Below, in pieces: positions 26,902 to 37,180 of a stretch of 64,000 bases of DNA (position 1 is its first letter; each line of letters opens with the position of its first letter). The DNA comes from Bacteroidales bacterium (GTDB lineage Bacteria; Bacteroidota; Bacteroidia; Bacteroidales; P3): NCBI GenBank assembly GCA_017561155.1, contig JAFZDP010000034.1, forward strand, positions 1 through 64,000. The letters run 5' to 3'. A program made the position numbers and the translations under genes. The notes beneath the pieces were generated by a model that was not told where the DNA came from, ran no database searches, and saw nothing but the letters and a program-made list of their open reading frames with translations.

Positions 26902-28854
26902 TTATTTTTTGGTTATTACAAATACTGTTCTTCTGTTTTTTGCACGGCCTTCTTCGGTATCGTTAGGTGCTATTGGGTTGGCTGCTCCGTAGCCTTTGTA
27001 TTGTATTCTGTCGGGCCTTACACGGTTGTTCAACAAGTAGTCGTATACCGATTTTGCACGCTCTTCCGAAAGTTTTAGGTTGGCATCGTCCGACCCTATA
27101 TTGTCGGTATAGCCTTCGATGGTGGCATGTACGGTAGGATTTTCTCTCAAAAACTCTATAAAGGCATTCATCACCAATCGGCTTTTGTCTGTAAGTTCCG
27201 ACGAGTTGTTTTCAAAAACAATGTCGTTTATTTGGTAGCTGCCGCCGACTTCTATGGGTAATATTTGGAAATGTATTGCCGAATCGGGCAAAATAGTGGT
27301 CTTTTGTGGGAATAATATAGAACTGAACGAATAGCCATCGCGTTTGGCTATAAGTATATAATCGTTTTTAGGATTTAGTACTGCTGTAAATGTTCCATCA
27401 TCGTCGGCTATGGTATAGTAGGTTTTTTCTTTGGTTCCATTTACAAATAGTTCCAGCTTTCCGCCTATGGGGTTGTTGTTTTCGTCGACAACTTTGCCTC
27501 GTACAATGGTAGTTTTTTGTGGTTTGATGGTGGGGTATAAGTCGAACTCGAATATATCCATGCCTCCTTTGCTGGCATATTTGTTCGATGCGAAGTAGGC
27601 TTTAGCACCATTGGTAGTAACACCAAAACAAAACTCATCGTCTTCGGTGTTTATGGGATGTCCGAAGTTTACGGGTTTCTGAATCCTGCTATCGTCGATG
27701 CGAGTATAGTACATATCGTATCCTCCCAATCCTTCCCATCCGTCGGAAGAAAAGTAAAGCGACTTGCCATCGGGGTGTATAAAAGGTGTTCGTTCGTTGC
27801 CTTCGGTGTTTACAGCCGGACCTACATTTTCGGCACGGCTCCAATCGCCATTAGGCAAACGACGTACTCTCCATATATCTGTACCACCATAGCTGCCTTG
27901 GCGGTTGCTTACAAAGTATAGATAATTGCCGTCGGGAGTTATCGAGGGCATAGATTCGAATGTGCTTGGCGTGTTCACATTGGTGCCCGCATTTTGCGGT
28001 TTGCTCCATTCCCCGTCCTTGTATTCGCAAAAATATATGTCGGAATTGCCCTTTTGGTCATTGTCTTTTATCGAGAAGTATAGTAGTTTGTTGTCGGCTG
28101 TCATGCTGAAATAGGCTTCGTATTTTCCCGAGTTGAAGGGGCTGGACATTCGACGTCCTTTGTCGAAGGTGCCATTTTTATCTCTATGGCTTACCATCAG
28201 CATGGGTATTCGTGTTTCCAGTTCTTGTTTGTAGAAGGTGCTGTTGTCTTCGCTTTTCACCACATCGCGTTTGTAGTACATATATTCACCATCGACGGTA
28301 AGGTATGCCATATATTCGTTGGCATCCGACGATACTCCATCTATGGTTTTAGGTTCGAAAGGTACGGGATTAAGGTAGGCTTTGGTAAGCAATCGCGACC
28401 AATAGGCATAGTTTTCGGCTTCTTCCATCAGTATATCATATTCTCCGTTTAGGCTTTCTTCGGCAAGGTTGAAGAAGTTGTCGAAGTTTTTGGCAGCATC
28501 TTCGTAGCGTTCGTAGCTATAGTTCACTATGCCCATATAGTAGTGAACGCGTGCATCGGGAAAGTCGGGGCATAGCTCCAATACTTTAGAAAAATAGCGG
28601 TTCATACTGCTGAGGTTCTCTTTTTGTGCTGCTATAAGACCTAAAATAAAATATGGTTCGGCTACTTCAGGCTCGTCTGTTGTTATTTTTCGTAGTATCG
28701 TAGTACTGCCATTAAACTGTCCTTTTCCAAATAGTTCGACGGCTTTTTCGTATTCTTTTTTGTTCTTTTTGCTCATCTCTATTTCGCAAAACGATTGCGA
28801 AAATACCGACAAACTTGCAAATAAGCCTATTAATAGTATTATGATTCTTTGCAT
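26902..28854 (-). CDS. PorE-like OmpA-family envelope protein
   Basis: 650 residues: signal peptide (about 1-19), TPR-like helices (about 28-150), a WD40/PD40 beta-propeller (about 190-430; motifs SPFNSGKYEA, SMPSITPDGNYLYFVS, PFIHPDGKSLYFSSDG), a carboxypeptidase-regulatory-like domain (about 450-525), and a C-terminal OmpA peptidoglycan-binding domain (NIGSDDANLKLSEERAKSV). This order matches PorE (PG1058) of the type IX secretion system. PorE is a lipoprotein, whereas no good lipobox is seen here, so related OmpA proteins remain possible. Confidence 0.85.
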   Translation of the reverse strand: MQRIIILLIGLFASLSVFSQSFCEIEMSKKNKKEYEKAVELFGKGQFNGSTTILRKITTDEPEVAEPYFILGLIAAQKENLSSMNRYFSKVLELCPDFPDARVHYYMGIVNYSYERYEDAAKNFDNFFNLAEESLNGEYDILMEEAENYAYWSRLLTKAYLNPVPFEPKTIDGVSSDANEYMAYLTVDGEYMYYKRDVVKSEDNSTFYKQELETRIPMLMVSHRDKNGTFDKGRRMSSPFNSGKYEAYFSMTADNKLLYFSIKDNDQKGNSDIYFCEYKDGEWSKPQNAGTNVNTPSTFESMPSITPDGNYLYFVSNRQGSYGGTDIWRVRRLPNGDWSRAENVGPAVNTEGNERTPFIHPDGKSLYFSSDGWEGLGGYDMYYTRIDDSRIQKPVNFGHPINTEDDEFCFGVTTNGAKAYFASNKYASKGGMDIFEFDLYPTIKPQKTTIVRGKVVDENNNPIGGKLELFVNGTKEKTYYTIADDDGTFTAVLNPKNDYILIAKRDGYSFSSILFPQKTTILPDSAIHFQILPIEVGGSYQINDIVFENNSSELTDKSRLVMNAFIEFLRENPTVHATIEGYTDNIGSDDANLKLSEERAKSVYDYLLNNRVRPDRIQYKGYGAANPIAPNDTEEGRAKNRRTVFVITKK

Positions 28855-28930
28855 GATTGGTGTTTGAACGTATTTGTTATTACTTTATTATTAAACTGTT
28901 ACTTTAATAATTATGTTTGCTCTGTTGCTG

Positions 28931-28938
28931 CAAAGATA
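28931..28938 (-). promoter_or_regulatory. Bacteroides-type -7 box for PorE-like gene
   Basis: Minus strand TATCTTTG followed by C, 77 bp upstream of the gene. Confidence 0.55.
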
Positions 28939-29009
28939 ATAAATTTACTCAATATATAGGCGTTTTTTTATTATCTCTTTTTCTTTAGTGAAGCTTGGTG
29001 TTGCTAAAG

Positions 29010-30200
29010 TTATTTTTCTCGTTCGCACAAAATAATGGTTTTGCTATTGTCGCTTTTGGTCAATGCTATTACAAACAGATTGCCTCCCTCTTTTAGTTTC
29101 AGTTTCTTTTGTAGCTGCTCGCTAGGTGTGGGATAGTTGCGTGTTACAACATGGGCTTTGCCGTCGGGTATGGCGGTTGCTATTTCTTTTGCCGATAGTG
29201 GCATATCTTTTATCACTTTGAATATTCGACCAGGAAAGTCAGTAATTCTTTTGTCGGAGGTGTATAGGTGTGTGTTGCGGTGTAGTTTTGGAATATCGTA
29301 TAGTTGGGATAATGTTTTGAATGCGCCACCTTTTAGTAGAGCTACATTTGGGTCGTATATATAGTTGTGTATGGTAGAGGTGTATGGTATGCTTAGTTCG
29401 TTTTCGTGGTTGCGGTCAAAAACGATTTTGTCTACACTGCCATTACTGTTGATATTTATGCAGGTGTACTTTTTATTTGGAATTTCTGAATTTTTCGAAC
29501 AAAGGAACAGCACTTCTTTGCATTCGTTTTTTACTGCCAAAATTATTATTTCTTCTATATGTTGCAGCTGCTTTGTGGCTAGCAAAATGTCTAACATCGG
29601 CGACGATTTTATCAGCAATTTGTCGGCTTTGCCAAGTAGCAAATTCATATTTTCTAATATGTTTGGAGTGCAATTTTCGAATGCCGACACTTTTTTCCCG
29701 TTGTCGTCCCTACGTGCAGGATCTATATATAGCAAATCGAAATACCTGTCGGTGGATTGCAAAAAGTCTATGCCGTTGCCACAATAGGGGGTTATGTTGT
29801 CTTGGTGTATTGCCTTGAAATTGTGCGAAGCAATGGTGTATAGCTCTTCGTTTTGTTCGACATATACAAGACTTTTGGCATGTTTGGCCATGAATATGCT
29901 GTCTATTCCCAGTCCGCCGGTTATGTCGGCAATATTTTTATTTGTAGCAAATTCTGTGCCTTTGAATGTGGCAGTGATTTCGGACGAGCATTGTTCTCTG
30001 TTTAGCTTTGGGGGATATACAAAGTCGGAGTATGCTGCCAACGATGGAATTTTGTCCGTTGCCATACGGTAGCCTTCTACTTGTTGTGCCACAAATTTCA
30101 TATCCCATTGTGGGTATTTTTTTTGTTGTAGCACTAGCTGCAAAGGGTCGTCGTTGCGGTGCAATAGTATAAATTCTCTTAGTTCGTCCGTCCAAATCAT
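29010..30200 (-). CDS. SAM-dependent methyltransferase, PG_1098/THUMP-like
   Basis: 396 residues. A central Rossmann methyltransferase domain carries ADITGGLGIDSIFMA (motif I) and the catalytic-type LLYIDPARRDD (DPAR). The C-terminal part resembles the THUMP-like domain found in the Porphyromonas PG_1098 group, suggesting an RNA substrate. The N-terminal ~80 residues are helical. A nucleotide target is inferred from these domains only. Confidence 0.82.
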   Translation of the reverse strand: MIWTDELREFILLHRNDDPLQLVLQQKKYPQWDMKFVAQQVEGYRMATDKIPSLAAYSDFVYPPKLNREQCSSEITATFKGTEFATNKNIADITGGLGIDSIFMAKHAKSLVYVEQNEELYTIASHNFKAIHQDNITPYCGNGIDFLQSTDRYFDLLYIDPARRDDNGKKVSAFENCTPNILENMNLLLGKADKLLIKSSPMLDILLATKQLQHIEEIIILAVKNECKEVLFLCSKNSEIPNKKYTCININSNGSVDKIVFDRNHENELSIPYTSTIHNYIYDPNVALLKGGAFKTLSQLYDIPKLHRNTHLYTSDKRITDFPGRIFKVIKDMPLSAKEIATAIPDGKAHVVTRNYPTPSEQLQKKLKLKEGGNLFVIALTKSDNSKTIILCEREK

Positions 30201-30222
30201 TGTCTAGTGTAGTATGATTAAA

Positions 30223-30260
30223 AAAATATAAAGGTTGAGAAAATCAACCTTTATATTTTT
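30223..30260. terminator. Terminator between nucleotidyltransferase and methyltransferase genes
   Basis: AATATAAAGGTTGA / TCAACCTTTATATT hairpin with A-run before and T-run after. For minus-strand transcription it ends the three-gene operon upstream. Confidence 0.85.
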
Positions 30261-30278
30261 GACTATTAATAAAAATGT

Positions 30279-31172
30279 TTAGTATATTCCGTTTTCGTGT
30301 AGTTCTTTCAAACGAGCCACTACCATAGGACGGTCTTCTTTGTAGGTAACGCCAAACCATTGAGCAGTAGTTTTAAGAACTCTCATTTTGGCATATCCAT
30401 TATCGATAAATGTGTTTACCGCAAATGGTATGTAGTATTCTGATTTTAGTTCGTTACCCGATTTTTTCAAGAAGTCTACAAATAGCTTTTCCGATTCTAC
30501 AAAGTAGTCGGGTGTGAAACCGAACAAATTCATTGATACAGTGGTGTCGGCTTGTAGAGGATGTGTGCTGCCATCGGTGTCTTTGTATTCGATACCATTG
30601 TTTGCACGTGCTATAGATGTGCGTTCTGTCATTGATACTAGGTAGTTGTCGTTGTCTATATTACATACACCACGCGACACAGAACCATTTTCCGAAAGGG
30701 TGTTTTCCAATTTGTAGCCTACCATACAATAGTCACCTTTGCTATCGGCACTTAGAGTTTTTAGGTAGTTTGCCATCACTTGGAATGCATCTTGACCATA
30801 AAAGTCGTCAGCATTGATAATGGCAAATGGTTCGTTCACAACGTCTTTTGCCATAAGTATTGCATGGTTTGTACCCCATGGTTTTTCTCTTCCTTCAGGA
30901 ACTTTAAATCCTTCAGGTAGTTTGTCCAACTCTTGGAACACATATTCCATTTGTATTTCGTTGTTGAAACGTTCCGGATTTATGGCAGCTTTAAATTCGT
31001 TTTCAAAGCTGTGGCGGATAACGAATACTACTTTTCCAAATCCTGCACGGATGGCATCGCGGATAGAATAGTCCATTATTGTTTCGCCATTTGGACCTAC
31101 TCCGTCCATTTGTTTTAGTCCTCCGTAGCGACTACCCATACCGGCAGCCAATACTAATAATGTTGGTTTCAT
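30279..31172 (-). CDS. Sugar-phosphate nucleotidyltransferase
   Basis: 297 residues with the nucleotidyltransferase signature LVLAAGMGSRYGGLKQ near the N-terminus and the metal-binding INADDFYG (Asp near 121). Resembles UTP/dTTP-glucose-1-phosphate-type enzymes of Bacteroidota; sugar and nucleotide cannot be assigned. Last gene of a likely operon with tadA and a LolA-like gene (22 and 14 bp gaps). Confidence 0.88.
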   Translation of the reverse strand: MKPTLLVLAAGMGSRYGGLKQMDGVGPNGETIMDYSIRDAIRAGFGKVVFVIRHSFENEFKAAINPERFNNEIQMEYVFQELDKLPEGFKVPEGREKPWGTNHAILMAKDVVNEPFAIINADDFYGQDAFQVMANYLKTLSADSKGDYCMVGYKLENTLSENGSVSRGVCNIDNDNYLVSMTERTSIARANNGIEYKDTDGSTHPLQADTTVSMNLFGFTPDYFVESEKLFVDFLKKSGNELKSEYYIPFAVNTFIDNGYAKMRVLKTTAQWFGVTYKEDRPMVVARLKELHENGIY

Positions 31173-31194
31173 ATTGTTGTGTGTTATTTTGTTT

Positions 31195-31641
31195 TTAATA
31201 TTTTCGTTTCTGATTGAAGAATTGTTTTATAATTGTTTCGCACTCGTCGACGAGTATTCCTTTTGTAACCTTCGTTTTTGGGTGAAGTATGTTTGTTGAT
31301 ATTTTAGAAAAACCTTTCTTTTGGTCCGACGCTCCATATACTATTCGTCCTATCTGAGTCCATGCTGCAGCACCTGCACACATAATGCATGGTTCAAGGG
31401 TGACGTATAGGGTGCAGTTTTGTAGATACTTGCCGCCAATGGTTGATGTGGCAGAAGTGAATGCCAACATTTCGGCATGGGCGGTAACATCTTTAAGTTT
31501 TTCGGTGTTGTTGTATGCCCGTGCTATTATAGTATCGTTGCAAACGATGATGGCACCAACGGGAATTTCGTCGGCGTCGAAGCCTTTTTTTGCTTCTTTT
31601 AATGCTTCTCGCATATAATATTCGTCGGTGTTGTCGAACAT
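31195..31641 (-). CDS. tadA: tRNA adenosine(34) deaminase
   Basis: 148 residues of the cytidine deaminase fold. Zinc motif HAE at 55-57 and PCIMC (Cys85, Cys88). Length and context match TadA, which makes inosine-34 in tRNA-Arg; a guanine deaminase function is the main alternative. Middle gene of a three-gene operon. Confidence 0.92.
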   Translation of the reverse strand: MFDNTDEYYMREALKEAKKGFDADEIPVGAIIVCNDTIIARAYNNTEKLKDVTAHAEMLAFTSATSTIGGKYLQNCTLYVTLEPCIMCAGAAAWTQIGRIVYGASDQKKGFSKISTNILHPKTKVTKGILVDECETIIKQFFNQKRKY

Positions 31642-31655
31642 AATATTAATGGAAA

Positions 31656-32387
31656 TTAGTTGTTTATTTCGAATATTTTACTGTCGAAAGGTATTAGTTC
31701 GGTTTTGGTAAAGTATATGGTTATCGAGTTGAACGATTGGTAACTTTCCACCGACGGGAATAGGTATACACCGTCTATAGGTATATATTCGTTGATGGCT
31801 CTCCAATCTACCTCTCTCCGTCTTTTGCCAGTTTCGGGTGTTACGGGCATCATTAAGAATAGCAATCCCGACGACTTTTCAAACATATAGTAGCGGTCCA
31901 AATGTTCGGGGTCTAACACTGTGACTCTGTAAACCTCTTGTCCTTCCCATTTCATCTCTACGCATTCTGTAAATTCCAAGCTACGAGCTTCCCACGAATG
32001 TAGTGGTTTGCGATAGTCGAAGCCAATAACACTGTCGTAGTACAATTGAAAATTCAGTGTATCCCACTGCTTTATCGATGGTAAATAGTGCCAATATTCT
32101 TTCCCGTTAGAGCAGTAGCCCACTGTTTGTTCGCCACGATAAGTAAGTTCTATTCTCGAAAAATTATTGCCATAAAACCAACGTTTCATATACAAAGTGT
32201 CGTCTTGTATCTGTGTGTCTATTATTTTAGACTCCATATATACTACCTTGTTGGGCAGGTTGCGGTAGTTGAGGAGGTCTAGATATTTAAGAACTATAGT
32301 TTGCGATAGCGAATCTTGCTGTGCAAATATTGTGCTTGCAAACAAAATTGTTGCTACGAAAGCTGTTATTTTTTTTACTTTTATCAT
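31656..32387 (-). CDS. LolA-like outer membrane lipoprotein-sorting protein
   Basis: 243 residues from MIKVKKITAFV (the open frame extends to 32588 but the extra 67 residues are AT-rich and unlike coding sequence). Signal peptide 1-22, then a single beta-rich domain with pattern SKIIDTQIQDDTLYMKRW ... GLLFLMMPVTPETG resembling the LolA/LppX-type fold of DUF4292-like or outer-membrane lipoprotein-sorting proteins. The call is by pattern. First gene of the operon with tadA. Confidence 0.6.
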   Translation of the reverse strand: MIKVKKITAFVATILFASTIFAQQDSLSQTIVLKYLDLLNYRNLPNKVVYMESKIIDTQIQDDTLYMKRWFYGNNFSRIELTYRGEQTVGYCSNGKEYWHYLPSIKQWDTLNFQLYYDSVIGFDYRKPLHSWEARSLEFTECVEMKWEGQEVYRVTVLDPEHLDRYYMFEKSSGLLFLMMPVTPETGKRRREVDWRAINEYIPIDGVYLFPSVESYQSFNSITIYFTKTELIPFDSKIFEINN

Positions 32388-32947
32388 AGTGCTTGTAATA
32401 TGAAATTTTAGGCATAACGCATTTTTTATGAAGATATTTTTGTAGATGTAAAAATATGTACTTTTTGTGGCAATTTCCAAGTCAAATAGTCGGTAAAAGT
32501 TTTGGTGTTGTAGTAGTAAAAAAAGTAATATATACTGGCTTTTACTACGGTAGGGTATAAATCTATTCACAGTATATTGTCGTTGCATTTATACCCTATT
32601 GTGGTGAAACGCATGATAGGGAAGCATAATTTGCGTGTGGATTTACTGTTCGAATATCGAAAATATAGTCGAAATTGCGCTTGGTTTATCCCGAATTATT
32701 TGTGTCGGCAAAATACATTTTTCTGACAAAAATAGTGTCTGCATAATTTATACACTATATTTTGACCATAAATATTTCTAAAAACAAGGTGTAATGATAC
32801 CAAAAAAGTTTCTAAAAACTATTGTATCATAAAAAATTATGTATTTTTATTAATTCTTAAATCGTTTATATTCAGGGTGTTTTCTGTTTGTGTGATGAAA
32901 TAAGTAAAAAAAAATAGAAATATATGCTCAAAATAAGAAAAAAGTAT
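32388..32947. other. AT-rich divergent intergenic region
   Basis: Contains the divergent promoters of the tadA operon and the DUF2975 operon. A direct repeat TTTCTAAAAAC (about 32775 and 32810) and inverted ATGATAC / GTATCAT (32794-32800, 32824-32830) could be an operator for the XRE regulator, without further support. Confidence 0.4.
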
Positions 32948-32955
32948 TATTTTTG
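32948..32955 (+). promoter_or_regulatory. Bacteroides-type -7 box
   Basis: TATTTTTG followed by C, 32 bp before the DUF2975 gene. Confidence 0.5.
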
Positions 32956-32987
32956 CATATCGTTTATCGATAAAAAAATAGTGAGAA

Positions 32988-33680
32988 ATGAAAAAGGAAA
33001 AGAATAAAAAACTACAAAAATTATGGGTCTTGTACGGAGCATTTTTCTGTATAATGATGGTTTTGGTAGGTCTATTTGTATCGGATGCTTTTAATACTGC
33101 CGATTACGAAGAGTTCGTTCAGTTTAAAGAAAAGCAAGAAAGTTTAAACTTGGCAACTGCCAAAAGTACCGATTTGAGAAATGGTTCTAGCGATTATGAT
33201 TTTACCATTCCGATTATCAACCCAAACGATAGCAGCATAATAATGACTGCACGAATCAACGAATACGACATAACTATTGCTACAGAAGACCGCGACAAAT
33301 TGTCGTCGCCATTGGTATACGTTACTGTAATACTACAATTTTTGTCTTACATCTGTTTGGTAGCTATTTTTATATTCGTTTTCATCATATTGTATTCGCT
33401 ATACAAGTCAATAAAGAATGGCAAAGTATTTCAAAAAAAGAACATACTTTGGCTTCGGATAGTAGGGTTGCTACTAATCGTTATGACTTTGTGCGAGGAC
33501 TTTGCACGTTATTTCGAATACCAATATGTACAGCAATTTTTGGCAAATACCAGCGTAGTTATCGACGATAACTTTTATTTACACTTTACCCGAATATTGT
33601 TAGGGTTACTAATTCTTTTTGTTGCCGAACTCTTCAAGATTGGCTACGACATTCAGGAAGAACAAGATTTGACAATTTAG
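32988..33680 (+). CDS. DUF2975 membrane protein
   Basis: 230 residues with four predicted transmembrane segments (about 10-32, 106-135, 154-172, 195-215) and an extracytoplasmic loop of about 70 residues after the first. DUF2975 proteins of unknown role are typically encoded next to a small YozG-type HTH regulator, as here (16 bp gap). Confidence 0.85.
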   Translation: MKKEKNKKLQKLWVLYGAFFCIMMVLVGLFVSDAFNTADYEEFVQFKEKQESLNLATAKSTDLRNGSSDYDFTIPIINPNDSSIIMTARINEYDITIATEDRDKLSSPLVYVTVILQFLSYICLVAIFIFVFIILYSLYKSIKNGKVFQKKNILWLRIVGLLLIVMTLCEDFARYFEYQYVQQFLANTSVVIDDNFYLHFTRILLGLLILFVAELFKIGYDIQEEQDLTI

Positions 33681-33696
33681 AGAATGGAGGGCGTAA

Positions 33697-33939
33697 ATGG
33701 GTAAAATAGTAGTAAATGTAGATGTAATGATGGCAAAGCGAAAAATTTCGCTTTCCGAGTTGGCAGACAAAGTAGATATAACTCCGGCCAATTTATCGAT
33801 ATTGAAAACTGGTAAGGCTAAGGCTATAAGATTTTCGACATTGGAGTCGCTATGCAAAGTGTTGAAATGTCAGCCGGGCGATATATTAGAGTATGTGTCT
33901 GACGATGATGATGCAGACAAAAGAAAGAAAACTAAATAA
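33697..33939 (+). CDS. XRE-family regulator (YozG-like)
   Basis: 80 residues, essentially one helix-turn-helix domain: MAKRKISLSELADKVDITPANLSILK followed by LESLCKVLKCQPGDILEYV, typical of the short Cro/CI-like YozG group. It probably regulates its own operon with the DUF2975 gene. Confidence 0.92.
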   Translation: MGKIVVNVDVMMAKRKISLSELADKVDITPANLSILKTGKAKAIRFSTLESLCKVLKCQPGDILEYVSDDDDADKRKKTK

Positions 33940-33975
33940 TAAATTATAGTATATAACAAATAAAATTTTAATCTT

Positions 33976-36828
33976 ATGAAAATGAGAAAATTTTGGATGC
34001 TTGTAGTGCTACTGGTTGTAGCTACATCGAGCTTTGCACAATTAGGTGGCAGTGCAAAAGAAGAAAAAGCCACAGATTTGACTGCTAAGGTGCCAATGGA
34101 CAGAAAAGTTCGTGTTGGTAAGTTGGAAAACGGTATGACTTACTATATCCGTGCCAACAAAAAACCTGAAAACCGTGTACAATTCCGTTTGGTTACAAAC
34201 GTAGGTTCTACTTCGGAAGATGAAGACCAACTTGGTTTGGCTCACTTCGTTGAACACATGGCTTTCAACGGTACTAAACACTACAAAGGAAACGATATGA
34301 TTAGCGAATTGCAAAAAAATGGTATCGAATTTGGCCGTGGTATCAACGCTTACACTTCGTTCGACGAAACTGTTTACTATGTTGACCTTCCTACCGACAG
34401 CCCTGAAATGATTGAAATGGGTTTCAAAATCCTTGATGGTTGGGCTAGCGGACTTCTTTTAGATGGCGAAGAAATAGAAAAAGAACGTGGCGTTATTCTT
34501 GAAGAATGGCGTGGTGGACTAGGTGCCGGCGAACGTTTGCGCAAAGCTACTTGGCCTACTTTGCTTAAAGATTCTCGTTACGCTACTCGTCTTCCTATAG
34601 GAACTGAAGAAGTTATCAGCACTTTCAAACACGAAACGATCAAACGTTTCTACAACGATTGGTATCGTACCGACTTGCAAGCTGTTATCATCGTTGGTGA
34701 CATCGACGTAAACGCTATGGAAGCTAAAGTAAAAGAATACTTTGGTTCGTATACTAAAAAACAAAACCCTCGCAAATTGCAAGAATACACTGTTCCCGGA
34801 AACGTAGAACCTCTTATTGCTATTGCTACAGATAAAGAAGCTACAAGCACTGACTTGGCTATGTATTGGAAACACGATAAAGCTCCTCAAGGAACTGTTG
34901 GCGACTACCGTCAAAGCCTTGTAAGAAGCCTTGTAAACAGTATGTTGAGCGATCGTTTGAACGAACTTTCTCAAAAAGCTTCTGCTCCATTTATCTATGC
35001 TTACGCCGGTTATAGCGGATTCTTAGGACGTTCTACCGATGCTTTCTCTTGCGGTGCTGCTCCTAAAGAAAACCAAATAGAAGCAACTGCCGAAGTATTG
35101 CTTACCGAATTTAAACGTGCCGACGAACATGGTTTCCTTCAAACTGAATTGGATCGTGCTAAAGAAGATCTTCTAAGCCGTTACCAAAAATATGCTAAAG
35201 AAGAAAGCAAAACTCAAAACGTAAGCTTTGCAGGCGAATATACTAACCATTTCTTGCAAGGTGAAGTTGTTCCGGGTATCCGTCAAGAATATCGTTATGT
35301 TAAGGAATTTATGCCTACTATCACTCTAGAAGAAGTTAACGCTCTTATCTCTAAATGGATTACCGACGAAAACTTCGTATTCTACCTAACTGCTCCTGAA
35401 AAAGAAGGTTACAAAGTGCCTACTAAAGAAGAAGTATTGGCTATAATAGCTAAAATGAAAAACGTAAAAACTGAACCTTACGTTGATAATTACAAAGACG
35501 AACCTTTGTTTGCAAAAGAACTTAAAGATGCTAAAATTACAGGTACTAAGAAAAACGAAAAACTTGACTATACTGAATATACTTTAGAAAATGGTGTTCG
35601 TTTTGTTGTAAAACAAACTAACTTTAAAGAAGACGAAATCCTTGTACATGCTTATAGCTTCGGTGGTACTTCGTTGTACGAAGATAGCGAATATCTTACT
35701 GCATCTTGGGCTTCTTCGATTGTTGATGGTAGCGGTATAGCCGATTTCGACAACTCTCAATTGAGCAAGAAACTTCAAGGTATGAACATTAGCATATCTC
35801 CTTATATCAGTTCTTTGACTGAAGGTTTCCAAGGTAACTGTTCTCCTAAAGATTTCGAAACATTGCTTCAACTTACTTATTTGTATTTCGATGCTCCTCG
35901 CAAAGATAAAGAATCTTTCGACCGTTTCGTATCGCAAATGAAGACTCAATACAAATTTATCGGTGAAAATCCACAATATGTATTTATCGATAAATTCCAA
36001 AAGACTGCTTATCCTAACGACAAACGTAACATCCTTATCCCAACCGAAGAACAAATGAATGCCGTAGATTACGAACGAGTATTCAATATATACAAAGAAC
36101 GTTTTGCTGATGCCGGCGACTTTACTTTCTTCTTCGTAGGTAATGTATCAGACGAAATGATATCTGTGATAGCTAAATATTTAGGAAATCTTCCTGCTAT
36201 CAACCGCAAAGAAACTTGGAAAGACCGCTCTACCGATTTCGCTAAAGGTATACAAAGAGAAACAGTAAGAAAAGGTATGGACAACCAAGGTATGCTTATC
36301 ATGATGGGTGTTACTGAAGGTTTTGAAGCTACTACTAAAAACAAAATGGCTGTTAACATGCTTAGCGATGCTATAGGAATTACTGCTATCGAAGTTATCC
36401 GCGAAAAAATGGGTGGTACTTACAGCCCATCTGCAGGTGTAGACTACGAAGTTAGGCCTAATAAAGAAGTAAATTGGCAATTCTATATCAACTGCGACCC
36501 AAGCAAAGCAGGCGAAATAGAAAAAGCTGCTATGGATATCATGAAACAATACGTTAAGAAAGGTCCTGATGCAACTACTTTGGCTAAAGTAAAAGAACAA
36601 ATGATTCGCGCTCGCGAAACTAACTTGAAAGAAAACGGTTTCTGGGCTGGCATGATTAACGGTTCTTACATGTACAATCTTGACCGCACAGACGAAGTAC
36701 TTTTAGACGACTACAAAAAACTTGTTGAATCTATCACAGCTAAAGATATCCAAAAAATAGCTAAGAAATACATCAACTTGAAAAACTACATCGTTGTAAC
36801 TCTTGAACCTGAACAAGTAAAAGAATAA
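33976..36828 (+). CDS. M16 family zinc peptidase (insulinase-like)
   Basis: 950 residues: signal peptide (1-21), two tandem M16 halves of about 450 residues. The inverted zinc motif HFVEH (His90, Glu93, His94) is in the first half, with the distal Glu around residue 170 (EKERGVILEEWRG). The second half (about 520-950) lacks the motif, as usual. Probably a periplasmic peptidase. The gene shows strong codon bias (many ACT, GCT and GAA codons), suggesting high expression. Ended by a strong terminator. Confidence 0.95.
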   Translation: MKMRKFWMLVVLLVVATSSFAQLGGSAKEEKATDLTAKVPMDRKVRVGKLENGMTYYIRANKKPENRVQFRLVTNVGSTSEDEDQLGLAHFVEHMAFNGTKHYKGNDMISELQKNGIEFGRGINAYTSFDETVYYVDLPTDSPEMIEMGFKILDGWASGLLLDGEEIEKERGVILEEWRGGLGAGERLRKATWPTLLKDSRYATRLPIGTEEVISTFKHETIKRFYNDWYRTDLQAVIIVGDIDVNAMEAKVKEYFGSYTKKQNPRKLQEYTVPGNVEPLIAIATDKEATSTDLAMYWKHDKAPQGTVGDYRQSLVRSLVNSMLSDRLNELSQKASAPFIYAYAGYSGFLGRSTDAFSCGAAPKENQIEATAEVLLTEFKRADEHGFLQTELDRAKEDLLSRYQKYAKEESKTQNVSFAGEYTNHFLQGEVVPGIRQEYRYVKEFMPTITLEEVNALISKWITDENFVFYLTAPEKEGYKVPTKEEVLAIIAKMKNVKTEPYVDNYKDEPLFAKELKDAKITGTKKNEKLDYTEYTLENGVRFVVKQTNFKEDEILVHAYSFGGTSLYEDSEYLTASWASSIVDGSGIADFDNSQLSKKLQGMNISISPYISSLTEGFQGNCSPKDFETLLQLTYLYFDAPRKDKESFDRFVSQMKTQYKFIGENPQYVFIDKFQKTAYPNDKRNILIPTEEQMNAVDYERVFNIYKERFADAGDFTFFFVGNVSDEMISVIAKYLGNLPAINRKETWKDRSTDFAKGIQRETVRKGMDNQGMLIMMGVTEGFEATTKNKMAVNMLSDAIGITAIEVIREKMGGTYSPSAGVDYEVRPNKEVNWQFYINCDPSKAGEIEKAAMDIMKQYVKKGPDATTLAKVKEQMIRARETNLKENGFWAGMINGSYMYNLDRTDEVLLDDYKKLVESITAKDIQKIAKKYINLKNYIVVTLEPEQVKE

Positions 36829-36850
36829 TCCAACGATATAGTATATAACA

Positions 36851-36890
36851 AAGAAAGCCGAAGCTCTGACCGAGTTTCGGCTTTCTTGTT
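36851..36890 (+). terminator. Terminator after M16 peptidase gene
   Basis: AAGAAAGCCGAAGCTC / GAGTTTCGGCTTTCTT hairpin. Confidence 0.85.
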
Positions 36891-37180
36891 TTAAAACACC
36901 ATACTTACGGGTAAAAACTATGCGGTTTAGCACTCCTAACTCCGTGGGTTACGACCCCTAAGTGCCATAGTTGCGACAGCCAAGTGTGGAGGTTTATATT
37001 AGCCAACATATATACTCTGTGGTTGCGTTGTAAATACTTGATAAAAAAACTTACAAAATGTTTTGCTCTTTAAAAATAAATGCGTATCTTTGGCTCGTCT
37101 TTTGGTAGTTGATATATGTATAATATTAGCTCTAAAAGATTGAAATAAACAAATTTATAAACAAATAAAAAACTATTCAT
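36891..37180. other. Intergenic stretch
   Basis: Contains a good promoter for the next gene: TATCTTTG at 37085-37092 with TTTG at 37062-37065 (19 bp spacer). Nothing else recognised. Confidence 0.55.
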